DNA from: Arthrobacter sp. AK04
GTDB lineage: Bacteria; Actinomycetota; Actinomycetes; Actinomycetales; Micrococcaceae
Assembly: GCF_021129155.1 (NCBI RefSeq)
Contig: NZ_JAJOMC010000038.1
Span: 1-47,510, forward strand
Length of the DNA: 47,510 nt
Reading direction: 5' to 3'
The translations under genes were made by a program, and so were the position numbers. Shown here piece after piece: positions 25,501-36,271 of the stretch (the stretch's first letter is position 1; each line of letters begins with the position of its first letter). The notes under the pieces are model-generated. The model was not told where the DNA came from and did no database searches. It saw nothing but the letters and a program-made list of their open reading frames with translations.

Positions 25501-25533
25501 TAACCTTCGAGTTGAAGGTTATAGTTATGTCAA
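25501..25533 (-). promoter_or_regulatory. Inverted repeat and TTGACA upstream of ftsZ
   Basis: TAACCTTC and GAAGGTTA form an 8-bp inverted repeat (25501-25508, 25514-25521) with a 5-base spacer. On the minus strand a TTGACA is at 25533-25528, seven bases upstream of the repeat. A clean -10 at 17 bases is not seen. Confidence 0.45.
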
Positions 25534-25620
25534 GTAACTCATGTCTGTGACGGTATTTCCTATGGTTGCCACATTCAATAACCGGCTCCGCGTGTCGGAT
25601 TAATACCGGAAAGAAACCCG

Positions 25621-26592
25621 TCAGCGCGTCACCGGGTGCCGGGGCACACTGACGTCGTAAACCTTGACCGGGTTTTTGGGATCAGCGGGAACTTTCAGGA
25701 GTGCGGCCAGAACTTTGGCCTTGAGCTCCTTCTCCCCCGCGTTGCCCCAGATAATGGTTTGGCCGTCCACCAGCTTGAGTTCCACCGCGTCCACCGACTG
25801 CGCGGAGGCGTTGGAAAGCCTTGCGAGGACGTCGGCAGGCAGGGCGCCGAGGACGGCGGCCGTTGCACGGAAGAGATCCTGGCCGATGGTTCCCGCTCCG
25901 CCGTCGATAACGGGCAGGGCGACGGAAGCGGGGTCGGCGGTGGCAGCGAGCTGCACGCCCTCCACGTCCACAAGCTGGTACTGCTCTCCCTGTTTGACCA
26001 GGGCCACCGGCACCCGTTCCCGGACCTGCACGGCCAGCCCTGAAGGCGGCCGGGCTTCAGCGGAGACCGACTTGACCTGGACCAGGGGCTCCAGCAGCCT
26101 GGCCACCTCGTCGTCACTGATCTGCGGCAGGGGCTTCCCCCGCAGGGGCTCAAGTGCGGACTCCACCTGCGCGGGCGTCAGGAGGCGCGTCCCTGATACG
26201 GAGATGGTGTCAACGGCCAGGACCGGCGAGAAAATGGCCGCCGCCAGGAGGCCCGCCACAAGGGCGACAAGCGTGGCGCCCACGGCGAGGATATTGCGCT
26301 TGCGGCGCTTACCCTTCGGCTCCGGAAAAGCCACCACGTTCTCCGCGGCTGCCGCTGGCGGCTCCGCTTTCCTGCCCCTGCCCAGGCCGGGAATGCCGGC
26401 CAGCTTCGGCTTCGCCGGTTCCTTGGCTTTGGCGCCGCCCGCGGGAGCCGGCTCCGGAACGCTCCTGGAGGCTGAGATGACGTCGTCCGCGGCGGGTCCG
26501 GTACTTCCACCGGCACCGGCGTCTCCAGCGGTGCCGCCGGAGACGCCCGGGCGGCCTTTGGAGGTGTAGGTGGGGCGGCGGGTGCTAGCCAC
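25621..26592 (-). CDS. ftsQ: Cell division protein FtsQ
   Basis: FtsQ is a single-pass membrane protein that links early and late divisome proteins. The 323-residue protein has a long disordered N-terminus of 100 residues rich in Gly, Ala and Pro. A basic patch KGKRRKRN (residues 93-100) is followed by a membrane segment (101-121). The outer POTRA domain begins VDTISVSGTRLLTPAQVESAL and continues with VQVRERVPVALVKQGEQY. I use GTG 26592, which overlaps the murC stop (GTGGCTAG), rather than a longer frame reading into murC. The gene thus follows murC with translational coupling. No ddl gene lies between murC and ftsQ. Confidence 0.93.
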   Translation of the reverse strand: MASTRRPTYTSKGRPGVSGGTAGDAGAGGSTGPAADDVISASRSVPEPAPAGGAKAKEPAKPKLAGIPGLGRGRKAEPPAAAAENVVAFPEPKGKRRKRNILAVGATLVALVAGLLAAAIFSPVLAVDTISVSGTRLLTPAQVESALEPLRGKPLPQISDDEVARLLEPLVQVKSVSAEARPPSGLAVQVRERVPVALVKQGEQYQLVDVEGVQLAATADPASVALPVIDGGAGTIGQDLFRATAAVLGALPADVLARLSNASAQSVDAVELKLVDGQTIIWGNAGEKELKAKVLAALLKVPADPKNPVKVYDVSVPRHPVTR

Positions 26593-27961
26593 GCAGGGCC
26601 TCGACGATCTGCGGCCCGTACGCCGTGACATCGCCGGCGCCCGCCGTCAGCACAATGTCCCCGGGCTCGGCTGCGGCCGTCAGAGCGGCGACGGCGTCGC
26701 GGGCGGCCACCAGGCGTCCTCCGTGGTCCAGGTGGTCGGCGATGAGCTGGCTGGTCACGCCCGCAATGGGATCTTCGCGGGCGGGATAGATATCCAGCAC
26801 CAGGGCGGTGTCTGCAAGGTTGAGCGCCTCGGCGAACTCCTGCGCGAACTCGCGGGTGCGGGAGAACAGGTGGGGCTGGAAGAGGACGTGCACCTTGTGC
26901 GTGCCGGCCACCGAACGTGCCGCGGCGAGGGCGGCCCGGACTTCGGTCGGGTGGTGGGCGTAGTCATCGAACACGCGGATCCCGCGGGCCTCGCCTTTGA
27001 GCTCGAAGCGGCGGGAGGCGCCGGAGAAGTGCGCCAGGGCGGCCGCGGCCGCGGCGGGGTCGACTCCAAGTTCAAGCGCGACGGCGAACGCGGCCGCGGC
27101 GTTAAGCGCGTTGTGGCGCCCGGGCACCTGCAGCGCCAGTGCAAAACGTCCGGAGGCCGTGGAGACCGCTACGTCACCGGGACCGCCGTCGTGCAGCACG
27201 AGGTCCGCACCCTCGCTGGTTCCATAGAGCACCACGCGGGTGTTGCCCCTGGTCCGCGTCCTTTCAGCGAGGGCCAGCGCACCGGCGTCGTCCGCGCACG
27301 CAACCAGCACGCCGTCCGCGGGAAGCAGCGCGGTAAACCTGTCAAAGGATTCGTAAACGGCCTCGGCCGTCCCGTAGTGGTCAAGGTGGTCCGGTTCAAC
27401 GTTGGTGACCACGGCTATCCTGGGCCGGTAGTTGAGGAAGGACCCGTCGGATTCGTCAGCCTCTGCCACGAAGATTCCGGAACTCCCGTGCGCCGCGTTG
27501 ACCCCAAGGGCTGGAACATTGGCGCCAATGGCGAAGGAAGGGTCCAGCCCGGCGCCCTGCAACAGGACAGTGACCATGGATGTGGTGGTGGATTTGCCAT
27601 GCGTGCCTGCCACGGTGACCACCGTGTCGCCGCCCATGGTGGCGGCCAGGGCCTCTGACCGGTGCAGCACGGGCAGCCCTGCTTCCCCGGCGGCAACAAT
27701 TTCAGGGTTGTCCGGGCGGATGGCGGATCCTGCCACCACCGTCTGGGCGTCGCCCAGGTTGGCGGAGGCATATCCGACCGCGATGCGGGCACCCGCGGCT
27801 GCAAGGTCCGCCATCACCGGCAGGTCCTTCGCGTCGGAGCCGCTGACCGGAACCCCGCGGGCTACCATGATCCGGGCCACGGCCGACATCCCGACGCCTC
27901 CGATTCCGATGAAGTGGACGCGCCCCAGGGATTCGAGGCTGGGGACGGTGGCGTGGTTCAT
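26585..27961 (-). CDS. murC: UDP-N-acetylmuramate--L-alanine ligase MurC
   Basis: MurC adds L-Ala to UDP-MurNAc, the first step of peptide stem synthesis, using ATP in the cytoplasm. The 458-residue protein has the N-terminal UDP-binding [15 protein letters not shown] and the ATP loop GTHGKST (residues 119-125). It also has [13 protein letters not shown] and the C-terminal [10 protein letters not shown]. The start is ATG 27961, which overlaps the murG stop by four bases (ATGA), so translation is coupled; the longer upstream frame reads through murG and is rejected. ftsQ follows with an 8-base overlap. Confidence 0.97.
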   Translation of the reverse strand: MNHATVPSLESLGRVHFIGIGGVGMSAVARIMVARGVPVSGSDAKDLPVMADLAAAGARIAVGYASANLGDAQTVVAGSAIRPDNPEIVAAGEAGLPVLHRSEALAATMGGDTVVTVAGTHGKSTTTSMVTVLLQGAGLDPSFAIGANVPALGVNAAHGSSGIFVAEADESDGSFLNYRPRIAVVTNVEPDHLDHYGTAEAVYESFDRFTALLPADGVLVACADDAGALALAERTRTRGNTRVVLYGTSEGADLVLHDGGPGDVAVSTASGRFALALQVPGRHNALNAAAAFAVALELGVDPAAAAAALAHFSGASRRFELKGEARGIRVFDDYAHHPTEVRAALAAARSVAGTHKVHVLFQPHLFSRTREFAQEFAEALNLADTALVLDIYPAREDPIAGVTSQLIADHLDHGGRLVAARDAVAALTAAAEPGDIVLTAGAGDVTAYGPQIVEALRG

Positions 27962-29058
27962 GATGCTGCTGCTTCCAGGATGAGGCCGGCCATGCGCTGA
28001 TCGGCATTTCGGATACCAAGCCGGTAGGAACTGCCGGCCATGGCCGCAAGCCGCTGCTGGTCCGTTGCGAGCGGGATCAGTTCCCTGTCCACCCATTCGG
28101 GGGTGAAGTCGCGGTCATTCACCAGCAGGGCGCCCCCGGCAGCCACCAGTCCCGCAGCATTCAGGGCCTGCTCCCCGTTGCCGATGGGCAGCGGCACCAG
28201 CACAGCGGGGACGCCGACGGCGGCAACCTCGCAGACGGTGGCCGCGCCGGAGCGGGCAAGCAGTACGTCCGCGGCCGCGTAGGCGAGCTCCATGCCGTCG
28301 ACGTACTCCACCTGCCGGTAGTCCTTGGCGGCCAGCGACCGGCCGTCAGCGCCCATGACAGCCTTGCCGCGTCCGGTGATGTGCAGGGTCTGGATACCGG
28401 CTGCGGACAGCCGGCCAACGGCCGCGGCAATGGTGCGGTTGATGCTCTGGGCGCCGGAGGATCCTCCGGTGACGATCAGCGCGGGCTTTGCGGGATCCAG
28501 TCCGAGGGCCGCCCGGGCAGCGGTGCGTGCGGCTGCCCTGTCCAGGCCCGAGATCTCGGTGCGCATGGGCATTCCCACGTGTATGGCGTGGCGGAGCGGG
28601 GTGTTGGCGAAGGCTACGGCGACGCGGCGGGTCATCAGGGCACCCACCCTGTTCGCCAGTCCGGGACGCGCGTTGGCTTCATGGATCACAATGGGGATCC
28701 GGCGTTTTCGGGCGGCCAGGTACATGGGCGTGCATACATAGCCGCCCACCCCCACCAGGACATCGGCGGCCGCTGTGTCCAGGATTGTTCCGGCCTGGCG
28801 TACCGCGCCCGCCAGCCTGGCGGGGAGCCGGAGCAGGTCTGCTGAAGGCCGCCGCGGGAACGGCACCCGGTCGATGGTTGCCAGTTCCACCCCGGCGGCG
28901 GGAACCAGCCTGGTTTCCATCCCGGACGGCGTGCCGACGGCGAGGATGGCGGCGTCCGGGGAGGCGTTCCGGAGTGCCGCGGCGATGGCGAGCAACGGGC
29001 TGATGTGTCCGGCAGTGCCGCCGCCGGCCAGGACGATGGACGGGGTTTTGGTGGTCAT
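27958..29058 (-). CDS. murG: UDP-N-acetylglucosamine transferase MurG
   Basis: MurG transfers GlcNAc to lipid I to give lipid II, on the inner face of the membrane. The 366-residue protein has the glycine-rich GGGTAGH (residues 12-18), [13 protein letters not shown], and [14 protein letters not shown]. The donor-binding segment near the C-terminus is [20 protein letters not shown] followed by [13 protein letters not shown]. The start is ATG 29058, six bases after ftsW. The stop overlaps murC by four bases. Confidence 0.97.
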   Translation of the reverse strand: MTTKTPSIVLAGGGTAGHISPLLAIAAALRNASPDAAILAVGTPSGMETRLVPAAGVELATIDRVPFPRRPSADLLRLPARLAGAVRQAGTILDTAAADVLVGVGGYVCTPMYLAARKRRIPIVIHEANARPGLANRVGALMTRRVAVAFANTPLRHAIHVGMPMRTEISGLDRAAARTAARAALGLDPAKPALIVTGGSSGAQSINRTIAAAVGRLSAAGIQTLHITGRGKAVMGADGRSLAAKDYRQVEYVDGMELAYAAADVLLARSGAATVCEVAAVGVPAVLVPLPIGNGEQALNAAGLVAAGGALLVNDRDFTPEWVDRELIPLATDQQRLAAMAGSSYRLGIRNADQRMAGLILEAAAS

Positions 29059-29064
29059 GGAGGG

Positions 29065-30405
29065 CTAGGTACGCTTTCTTGCAGTTTTCTTCCGGTCCGC
29101 GTTTTTCCGCGCCGGCTTGGCCTTGAACTTGAGCATCCGCTTGGGCCGGATCGCCGGGGCCATCTGCTCCCTGGCCAGGGAAAGCACAACACCGATGGCG
29201 CAGAGCGACATCAGCAGTGCCGAGCCGCCGTAGGAGATGAAGGGCAGCGGCACGCCGATCACGGGCATCAGGCCGGTCACCACAGACATGTTCACCGTGG
29301 CCTGGCCCAGCAGCCACACCATGATGGTGCCGGCGAGGACGCGGTGGAACATGTCCTCCTGGGCCACTACCACGCGGTAGATTGCGGCTCCCAGGATGGC
29401 GAAAAGGATCAGGACGACGACGGTCCCCACCAGTCCGAGTTCCTCGCCGATGATGGCGAAGATGAAGTCGTTGTGGGCTTCGGGGATCCAGCTGTACTTT
29501 TGCCGGCTTTGTCCCAGCCCTACCCCGAACCATCCGCCGGAGGCGAGCCCGTAAAGGCCGTTGGTTGCCTGGTAGTTGGCGTCAATGCCGTCGGCACAGG
29601 ACTGCCCGGTCCACCATGAGGTGATGCGGCACATGCGGTTGGAGCTGGTCACGGCCATGACGGCCGTTCCGGCGGCGGCGGCCAGGCCTGCGATGCCGAA
29701 CAGGTAGAGGGGTGCCCCGGCGAAGAAGAGCGCGGCGGCCGTGACCATCATGATGATCATGGCCGTTCCGAGGTCGTTCCCCACCAGGACCAGTCCAACG
29801 ATGATGATGGCCATGGGGACGGCCGGGACTGCGACGTGCTGCCAGCGGCTGAGCAGCTTCCCCTTCCGGGCCAGGACGGTGGCCATCCACAGCGCGAGTG
29901 CCAGCTTGGACGCTTCGGACGGCTGGAAGGTGATCCCGCCAAGGTCGATCCAGTTCTTGTTGCCGTTGACCTCCGCCCCAACGAGCTGGACCAGGCCAAG
30001 CAGGACAACGGCGGCGATGATGGCGGGCCATGCGAGGCGCTTGAGCCACACCACGTTGATCCTGGAGAGCACGAACATGGTGAAGATGCCGATGGCGGCG
30101 AACATGCCCTGCTTCAGGGCATCCCCGTACGGCGACTTGCCGGCGGCGATCGATTCCACGCTGGAGGCGGAAAGGACCATCATGATGCCGATGGCCGTCA
30201 GTGCGAGGGTGGATCCCAGGATGAGGTAATACGTGGAGCCGTTCCTGGACGTTCCGGTCCCCTCCAGCGCCGACCAGAATTTGCGGTAGGCGGCCCGCAG
30301 GCGTGCACCGGCAGCGGCCGGGGGCCGGACTGGTGATGCGGAGGAGCCGGGACGCGGCTTGCCTGCCTGCTTCCGGGCTGGCGGGCGTGTGGGCGTGCTG
30401 ACCAT
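29065..30405 (-). CDS. ftsW: Septal peptidoglycan polymerase FtsW
   Basis: FtsW is a SEDS family glycosyltransferase that polymerises lipid II at the septum together with FtsI. The 446-residue protein has ten hydrophobic segments after a 55-residue basic and Pro-rich N-terminus. The SEDS signatures are NGNKNWIDLGGITFQPSE and the C-terminal GVPLPFISYGGSALLMS. The C-terminus is long and very basic (KFKAKPARKNADRKKTARKR). That resembles the extended tail of actinobacterial FtsW proteins, which can contact FtsZ. The start is ATG 30405, two bases after the murD stop. Confidence 0.95.
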   Translation of the reverse strand: MVSTPTRPPARKQAGKPRPGSSASPVRPPAAAGARLRAAYRKFWSALEGTGTSRNGSTYYLILGSTLALTAIGIMMVLSASSVESIAAGKSPYGDALKQGMFAAIGIFTMFVLSRINVVWLKRLAWPAIIAAVVLLGLVQLVGAEVNGNKNWIDLGGITFQPSEASKLALALWMATVLARKGKLLSRWQHVAVPAVPMAIIIVGLVLVGNDLGTAMIIMMVTAAALFFAGAPLYLFGIAGLAAAAGTAVMAVTSSNRMCRITSWWTGQSCADGIDANYQATNGLYGLASGGWFGVGLGQSRQKYSWIPEAHNDFIFAIIGEELGLVGTVVVLILFAILGAAIYRVVVAQEDMFHRVLAGTIMVWLLGQATVNMSVVTGLMPVIGVPLPFISYGGSALLMSLCAIGVVLSLAREQMAPAIRPKRMLKFKAKPARKNADRKKTARKRT

Positions 30406-30407
30406 TG

Positions 30408-31967
30408 TTACTCCTCGCCGGTCTGGGCCTGCCCTTCCACCAGCTCGCGGACAGCTTCGATGAAAGTGTCACCACGGTGAGCGTAGGAAGAGAACTGATC
30501 CATGGAAGCAGCTGCCGGAGCCATCAGCACAGTATCGCCGGACCCGGCCAGCTGGGCTGCTGACGCAACTGCGCGGGACATGACGGCTTTCCCGGCGGCG
30601 GGAGAACCGGCCTCTGTGCCGTCTGTTGCAGCAGTCTGCACCTGTTCAGTTTCACCCGGGGCCGTCCCGATCACGGGGACATCGGGCGCGTGTCGCCGGA
30701 GGGCATCGGCCAGCGCTGAGGAATCAGTTCCGATGAGCACCACGGCCTTGAGCCGCTGGGCGTGTTCCCGCACCAGGTCGTCATAGGTCACACCTTTGGA
30801 GAGTCCTCCGGCGACCCAGATGACGTTGCTGAAGGCGGCCAGGGAGGCCGAAGCCGCGTGCGGGTTGGTCGCTTTGGAGTCGTTGATCCACAGGACGCCG
30901 TTGTGGCGGGCTACCGGCTGGATGCGGTGGTCTCCCGGTACATAGTCCTGGATCCCCTGCCGGACAGCCTTGGGCTCGATGCCGTAGGCACGTACCAGTC
31001 CTGCGGCCGCCAGGGCGTTGGCCACCATGTGCCGGGGCGCCAGCGCGCCGAGATCGGTCATGGCGGCAAGTTCCGCGGCGCTGTTTCGGCGCTCTTCGAT
31101 GAACGCCCGGTCCACCAAGAGCCCTTCCACAACCCCGAGCATGCTGACGGCGGGGGTGACGGTGGTGAATCCGACGGCGCGGCAGCCTTCCACCACGTCG
31201 GCGTTTTCCACCATCCGCTCGGTTTCGATCTGCTCCGCGTTGTAGAGGCAGGCCTTTTGGGTGCGTTCATAGACCTTGGCCTTGTCCGCAAGGTACGAAT
31301 CGTAGGATCCATGCCAGTCGACGTGGTCCTCGGCGACGTTCAGGCAGACACTGGCCACCGGCGAGAGGGATTCGGACCAGTGCAGCTGGAAACTGGAAAG
31401 CTCCACGGCCAGGACGTCGTACTCCACCGGATCCCGGAGCGCATCCAAAATGGGGGTACCCACGTTTCCTACGGCGAGGGCTTTCAGCCCGGCCGCCCGC
31501 AGCATCGATTCGGTGAGCCCCACCGTGGTGGTTTTTCCGTTGGTTCCGGTAATGGCAAGCCAGTCCGCGGTCTTGCGGCCTTCCCGCACGCGCACACGCC
31601 AGGCCAGTTCAACATCTCCCCATACCGGGATGTGGGCCCGTGCGGCCGCGGCCAGCAGGGCCTGGTCCGGACGCCACCCCGGCGACGTGACGATCAGTTC
31701 CGGCAGCTCGCCGTCGATCCTGGGAATGCGCGTGACGGCGTCCTCGCCCAGCAGGACGTCCGCAGCGCCGACAATTTTCAGGGTGTCCGCGTGGGCTTTC
31801 GCCTTGTCGCTGGTGGCGGCGTCCACAACAACCACCCGGGCGCCGAGTTCGATCAGGGTGTCCGCAGCGGCGAACCCCGAGACCCCGATGCCGGTGACGA
31901 CCACCCGGAGTCCGGACCAGTCGGAGTCCCAGCTCACGAGGTTCTGGAGGCGTGGGGAAACGGTCAC
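30408..31967 (-). CDS. murD: UDP-N-acetylmuramoylalanine--D-glutamate ligase MurD
   Basis: MurD adds D-Glu to UDP-MurNAc-L-Ala. The 519-residue protein has [17 protein letters not shown] at the UDP-binding N-terminus, the ATP loop GTNGKTTT (residues 141-148), and [12 protein letters not shown]. The C-terminal domain has [13 protein letters not shown], conserved in MurD. It is longer than most MurD proteins (about 450), partly because of a polar, low-complexity insertion before the final domain segment ([20 protein letters not shown]). GTG 31967 overlaps the mraY stop as GTGA; an ATG at 31982 would overlap mraY by 19 bases and is less likely. Confidence 0.95.
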   Translation of the reverse strand: MTVSPRLQNLVSWDSDWSGLRVVVTGIGVSGFAAADTLIELGARVVVVDAATSDKAKAHADTLKIVGAADVLLGEDAVTRIPRIDGELPELIVTSPGWRPDQALLAAAARAHIPVWGDVELAWRVRVREGRKTADWLAITGTNGKTTTVGLTESMLRAAGLKALAVGNVGTPILDALRDPVEYDVLAVELSSFQLHWSESLSPVASVCLNVAEDHVDWHGSYDSYLADKAKVYERTQKACLYNAEQIETERMVENADVVEGCRAVGFTTVTPAVSMLGVVEGLLVDRAFIEERRNSAAELAAMTDLGALAPRHMVANALAAAGLVRAYGIEPKAVRQGIQDYVPGDHRIQPVARHNGVLWINDSKATNPHAASASLAAFSNVIWVAGGLSKGVTYDDLVREHAQRLKAVVLIGTDSSALADALRRHAPDVPVIGTAPGETEQVQTAATDGTEAGSPAAGKAVMSRAVASAAQLAGSGDTVLMAPAAASMDQFSSYAHRGDTFIEAVRELVEGQAQTGEE

Positions 31968-33073
31968 AACAGCACAACCCATTCAGCGTAGAAGATTCCC
32001 AGGCCCACGGCGACGAAGAGTCCGCCGAGGATCCAGAAGCGGACCACCACCGTCACTTCCGCCCAGCCCTGGAGTTCAAAGTGGTGCTGCAAAGGCGCCA
32101 TCTTGAAGACGCGTTTGCCCCCGGTGACTTTGAAGTAGCCCACCTGGATAATGACGGACAGCGTGATCAGGACGAACAGCCCGCCGATGATGCCCAGCAG
32201 CAGCTCGGTCCTGGAAAGGATGGCAAAACCCGCAATGGCACCGCCGATGGCCAGCGAGCCGGTGTCGCCCATGAAGATCTTCGCCGGCGAGGTGTTCCAC
32301 CAGAGGAAGCCCACCAGGGCCGCGCTCATGATCGCTGCCAGCAGGGCGAGGTCCAGGGGGTCCCGGACCAGGTAGCAGCCGCTGCCCGCCTCGCGGGGGG
32401 AACCGCAGGCCTGGTTGCTCTGCCAGATTCCCATGAGGGTGTAGGCGCCGAACACCATCACCGAGGCCCCGGCCGCCAGCCCGTCAAGGCCGTCGGTGAG
32501 GTTCACCCCGTTGGTGGCAGCGGTAACGATCAGGTTGGACCAGATGACGAAGAGGATGGCGCCCAGCACCGTCCCGCCGAAGGCCAGGTCCAGCCACGGC
32601 AGATCCCGCACCAGGGAAATCTTGGTGGAAGCCGGCGTTAGGCCGTCCTCGTCGGGGAAGTTCAGGGCGAGGATGGCGAAGATGATGCCGACGGCGGCCT
32701 GCAGGATCAGCTTGGCCTTGGCATCGAGCCCAAGGCTGCGCTGCCGCGAAATCTTGATGAAGTCGTCCAGGAACCCCACGAGTCCCATGCCGACCATCAG
32801 GAACAGCAGGATGAGGGCAGACGCCGAGGGGCCCGGGGAAGCCGGGTTCACCATCAGCATGATGAGGTGGGTCAGGCCATAGCTCAAGAGGACGGCGGCA
32901 ACCACCACGGTCCCGCCCATGGTGGGCGTGCCGCGTTTCGTGTGGTGGGAGGTGGGCCCGTCGTCGCGGATGAATTGTCCGTAGCCGCGGCGCACCAGGA
33001 GCCGGATGAAGAGCGGTGTGCCCACCAGCGCGAACAACAGGGCCATTCCGGCGCCGATCAAAAGTGCAATCAC
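31964..33073 (-). CDS. mraY: Phospho-N-acetylmuramoyl-pentapeptide transferase MraY
   Basis: MraY moves phospho-MurNAc-pentapeptide onto undecaprenyl phosphate to make lipid I. The 369-residue integral membrane protein has about ten segments. Family motifs are [40 protein letters not shown] and [12 protein letters not shown], containing the catalytic Asp residues. The start is GTG 33073, overlapping the murF stop as GTGA. Both ends overlap with neighbours, so MurF, MraY and MurD should be made in step. Confidence 0.97.
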   Translation of the reverse strand: MIALLIGAGMALLFALVGTPLFIRLLVRRGYGQFIRDDGPTSHHTKRGTPTMGGTVVVAAVLLSYGLTHLIMLMVNPASPGPSASALILLFLMVGMGLVGFLDDFIKISRQRSLGLDAKAKLILQAAVGIIFAILALNFPDEDGLTPASTKISLVRDLPWLDLAFGGTVLGAILFVIWSNLIVTAATNGVNLTDGLDGLAAGASVMVFGAYTLMGIWQSNQACGSPREAGSGCYLVRDPLDLALLAAIMSAALVGFLWWNTSPAKIFMGDTGSLAIGGAIAGFAILSRTELLLGIIGGLFVLITLSVIIQVGYFKVTGGKRVFKMAPLQHHFELQGWAEVTVVVRFWILGGLFVAVGLGIFYAEWVVLL

Positions 33074-34536
33074 AGCAGAGTGCTCCTTTCATCGGCGGGT
33101 TGCGGGGTTTGTCGGGGTAATGCTATCCGATCGCCCAAGTGGCGAAGTCCAACGCTGTTGGACGATTTGAACAGCACCAGATCGCCGGGTTCGAGTTCGG
33201 CGTCCAGCAGTTCGAAGGCTTCATCGGCGGTCTCGGCGAAGACGCACTCGTCCCCCCAGGAGCCCTCCTGGACGGCGGAGACGTAGAGCGCGCGGGCTTC
33301 CCTGCCCACCACCACCAGCCGGGAGATATTGAGCCGGACCACCTGGGTGCCCACGGCCGTGTGTTCGCGGATGGAGTCCTCGCCGAGCTCCAGCATGGCC
33401 CCCAGGACTGCCCAGGTGCGCCTGCCCTGACCAAGGTCGGCGAGCGTGCGCAGCGCGGCCCGCATGGATTCGGGGTTGGCGTTGTAGGCATCGTTGATGA
33501 TGGTCACGCCGTCCGCGCGTTCCGTGCGCTCCATGCGCCACCGGCTCGCGGCCGCCTGGCTGCTGAGCGCCGCGGCGATGTCTGCGCCGGGAATACCTGC
33601 TGCCCACGCGGCTGCTGCCGCTGCCAGCAGGTTGCCCGTGTGGTGGGCGCCGATCAGCCGGCTCCTGACGTGGTGCGGCGTGTCTTCTCCGGGGAGGAGG
33701 AGGTCGAATTCGGGGTTGCCGTCAGTATTGGTGTCCGCGTTGAGTGCCTGCACGGCGGCGTCGGGCCGGCCTTCTGCGGAGAAGCCGACGACGGACGCAA
33801 CGGTGCGTGCGCGCATTGCCGCCACTCGGTCGTCGTCGAGGTTGATGACGGCGGTTCCGGAGGCTGCAAGGCCTTCCACCATTTCGCCCTTGGCCAGGGC
33901 GATGTTGTCCACTCCCCCGAATTCGCCAGCGTGGGCAGTTCCCACGCCGAGTACCACGCCGATGTCCGGCTTGACCATGTCTGCGAGGTAGCTGATGTGG
34001 CCGATGCCCGTGGCGCCCATCTCGATGACCAGGTACCGGGTATCGGTTCCGGCGGTGAAGACCGTGAGGGGAACCCCGATCTCGCCGTTGTAGGAACCGC
34101 GCGGCGCCACCGTGTTGCCGTGCAGGGCGAAGATCCCTGCGAGCAGGTCCTTGGTGGTGGTCTTCCCCGCCGAGCCGGTGATGCCGATGACTGTCAGTTC
34201 GTCCTGTGCTTCCGCACGGGCGGCGCGGATCCTGCGCACGGCCTCCGCAGCGAGTGCACCCATGGCCAGCACCGCATCAGGAACAACGATGGAAGGGTAT
34301 GGGGCGCCGTCAGGGCCGGCCACCGGGCGCTCCACGAGGGCCAGCGTGGCACCGGCGGCGAAGGCGTCCGCTGTGAAGTCGTGCCCGTCAGCGTACTCGC
34401 CGGGTTTCGCCACGTAGAGCGACCCCGGCGTGGCTTCGCGGGAATCCGTGACCACCGAAAGAGGCGTGATTCCAGGATCGGCGTCCAGGCGCCCCTTGGT
34501 GATATCGGCAATTTCCGCCGCAGTAAATGCAATCAT
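33070..34536 (-). CDS. murF: UDP-MurNAc-tripeptide--D-Ala-D-Ala ligase MurF
   Basis: MurF adds D-Ala-D-Ala to complete the pentapeptide precursor. The 488-residue protein begins [17 protein letters not shown], has the [14 protein letters not shown]-domain motif, and the ATP loop [13 protein letters not shown]. The C-terminal domain has [16 protein letters not shown], the MurF signature, and [12 protein letters not shown]. The start at 34536 is an ATG. The gap from murE is only six bases. The last residues run into mraY with a four-base overlap. Confidence 0.96.
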   Translation of the reverse strand: MIAFTAAEIADITKGRLDADPGITPLSVVTDSREATPGSLYVAKPGEYADGHDFTADAFAAGATLALVERPVAGPDGAPYPSIVVPDAVLAMGALAAEAVRRIRAARAEAQDELTVIGITGSAGKTTTKDLLAGIFALHGNTVAPRGSYNGEIGVPLTVFTAGTDTRYLVIEMGATGIGHISYLADMVKPDIGVVLGVGTAHAGEFGGVDNIALAKGEMVEGLAASGTAVINLDDDRVAAMRARTVASVVGFSAEGRPDAAVQALNADTNTDGNPEFDLLLPGEDTPHHVRSRLIGAHHTGNLLAAAAAAWAAGIPGADIAAALSSQAAASRWRMERTERADGVTIINDAYNANPESMRAALRTLADLGQGRRTWAVLGAMLELGEDSIREHTAVGTQVVRLNISRLVVVGREARALYVSAVQEGSWGDECVFAETADEAFELLDAELEPGDLVLFKSSNSVGLRHLGDRIALPRQTPQPADERSTLL

Positions 34537-34542
34537 CTCGGT

Positions 34543-36189
34543 CTAGGACTCTATCCGGTCGTCTTGGAGAACGTTGAATCCCCTGGCTGTCAAGGCGCTG
34601 CGCAGCTCCACCCTGTCGTCCAGTGCGAGGTTGACGCCTTTCACTTCCTGCCACACCTCGTGGCCGCGGCCGGCCACCAGGATGGTGTCGTGCGGCCGGG
34701 CGAGTTCCACGGCGCGCTGAATGGCCGTGTCACGGGGGAACACCTCCAGCACGGTGCAGGGCAGCTTTTCCGTCTCCTGGGCCTCCCTGGCCCCGGCAAG
34801 GACATCGGCGCGAATGGCTGCCGCGTCCTCGTCGTGGGGGTCGTCGTCGGTGATGATCACCGTGTCGGCAAGCCGGGCGGCGATGGCGCCCATGGCCGGC
34901 CGTTTGCCCTGGTCCCGCTGGCCTGTCGCACCAAACACAACGATCAGCCTGGACCCCGGTTCCGGTGACCGGACAGCTTCCAGCGCCCGGGCCAGCGCGT
35001 CGGTGTTATGGGCGAAATCCACGACGGCGGCCGGCTGTTCGGAGACCAGCTGCATCCGTCCCGGAACGGCCACCGTGAAGGGATCGCCGGCGTCGAGGGC
35101 AGCCTGCAGCGTGGCGGCGTCCACGCCGCCGGCGAGCACCATCACTGCCGCCAGGGCTGCGTTGGCGACGTTGAAGCTTCCGGGAAGCCCTGTGTGGACG
35201 CGCAGGACGGTGCCGCCGGGCCCGCTGAGCGTGAACTCCGTGCCCAGCCCGCGGGGCACGGTTTCCCTAACGGTCCAGTCGGCTGGGTTTTCGTGTGAGG
35301 TGCTGAGGGTGGTGACCGGCACCCCGGCGCTGCCGGCAAGGCGGCGGCCCCATTCGTCGTCGACAGTCACTACGGCCTTCCGCGCACGGGCAGGCGTGAA
35401 GAGCTCCGCCTTCGTGGCGAAATAGTCCTCCATGGTGCGGTGCAGGTCCAGGTGATCCTGGGTGAGGTTGGTGAAGCCCGCGACGTCCAAGAGTACGCCG
35501 TCCACCCGCTGGTAGGAGATCGCGTGGGACGAGACTTCCATTGCCGCCGCGTCGATGGCCTTTTCCTGCATGAGCGCCAGCAGCCCGTGGACGTCCGGGG
35601 ACTCCGGAGTGGTGAGGAGGCTGGGGATGGGGTCCCCGCCGGCCAGGATCTCTATGGTGCCGATCAGGCCGGTCTTTTTGCCAAGCGAACGCAGCAGCGA
35701 GGTAATGAAGTAGGTGGTGGTGGTCTTGCCGTTGGTGCCTGTCACGCCGAACAACTGGGGGGAAGCATCCTGCCCGCTGCGGTAGATCATGGCGGAGAGC
35801 GGCCCCACCACGTTCCGGGGAGTATCAACCACCAGCACAGGGACCGCTGTGTCGGAGGACAGGGCAAGCAGGCGGGCACCGGCGTCGTCCGTCAAGACGG
35901 CCGCCGCTCCCGCTTCAATGGCCTGGGCGGCGAAGTCGGCGCCGTGCCTGACAGCACCGGGCAGGGCCACGTACAGGTCGCCGGGTTCCACGGTGCGGGA
36001 ATTCAGCGAGATGCCTGTCACCGCAACATCCGCCGAGGCCCCCGGGATGACGACGCCGACAGCGTCACCAATGCTTTCCAGCCGGACCGCCTCCACAGCG
36101 GAGGGGCGGAAGCGTGCCTGGCTGCCCTGTCCCTGCGGGGCATTTCCCTGAGGGGCAGGGCGCTGATCGGACGCGTTGAACTCTGACAA
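34543..36189 (-). CDS. murE: UDP-MurNAc-tripeptide ligase MurE, probably L-lysine-adding
   Basis: MurE adds the third residue of the peptide stem to UDP-MurNAc-L-Ala-D-Glu. The 548-residue protein has the ATP loop [17 protein letters not shown], the carbamylated-Lys region and the C-domain segment VFGATGQRDQGKRPAMGAIA. The motif that contacts the third amino acid reads DDPH (residues 449-452) where E. coli and other diaminopimelate-adding enzymes have DNPR. Loss of that Arg suggests L-Lys, in keeping with the A3alpha L-Lys wall of Arthrobacter. The start is TTG 36189 with GGAG eight bases upstream; no better ATG precedes the conserved part. It opens the mur run after a hairpin that separates it from ftsI. 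Confidence 0.94.
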   Translation of the reverse strand: MSEFNASDQRPAPQGNAPQGQGSQARFRPSAVEAVRLESIGDAVGVVIPGASADVAVTGISLNSRTVEPGDLYVALPGAVRHGADFAAQAIEAGAAAVLTDDAGARLLALSSDTAVPVLVVDTPRNVVGPLSAMIYRSGQDASPQLFGVTGTNGKTTTTYFITSLLRSLGKKTGLIGTIEILAGGDPIPSLLTTPESPDVHGLLALMQEKAIDAAAMEVSSHAISYQRVDGVLLDVAGFTNLTQDHLDLHRTMEDYFATKAELFTPARARKAVVTVDDEWGRRLAGSAGVPVTTLSTSHENPADWTVRETVPRGLGTEFTLSGPGGTVLRVHTGLPGSFNVANAALAAVMVLAGGVDAATLQAALDAGDPFTVAVPGRMQLVSEQPAAVVDFAHNTDALARALEAVRSPEPGSRLIVVFGATGQRDQGKRPAMGAIAARLADTVIITDDDPHDEDAAAIRADVLAGAREAQETEKLPCTVLEVFPRDTAIQRAVELARPHDTILVAGRGHEVWQEVKGVNLALDDRVELRSALTARGFNVLQDDRIES

Positions 36190-36228
36190 GGGATCTCCGA
36201 TGGTGCTAGTGGACCGTGCCCGGCGTGG

Positions 36229-36262
36229 ACCAGCCGAAGCAGCCGGGGCTGCTTCGGCTGGT
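36229..36262 (-). terminator. Strong hairpin between ftsI and murE
   Basis: A perfect 15-bp stem (ACCAGCCGAAGCAGC and its complement) closes a CGGG loop. It starts ten bases after the ftsI stop. No T-tract follows, so it may attenuate rather than end transcription. Confidence 0.6.
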
Positions 36263-36271
36263 GCCGGAGTA

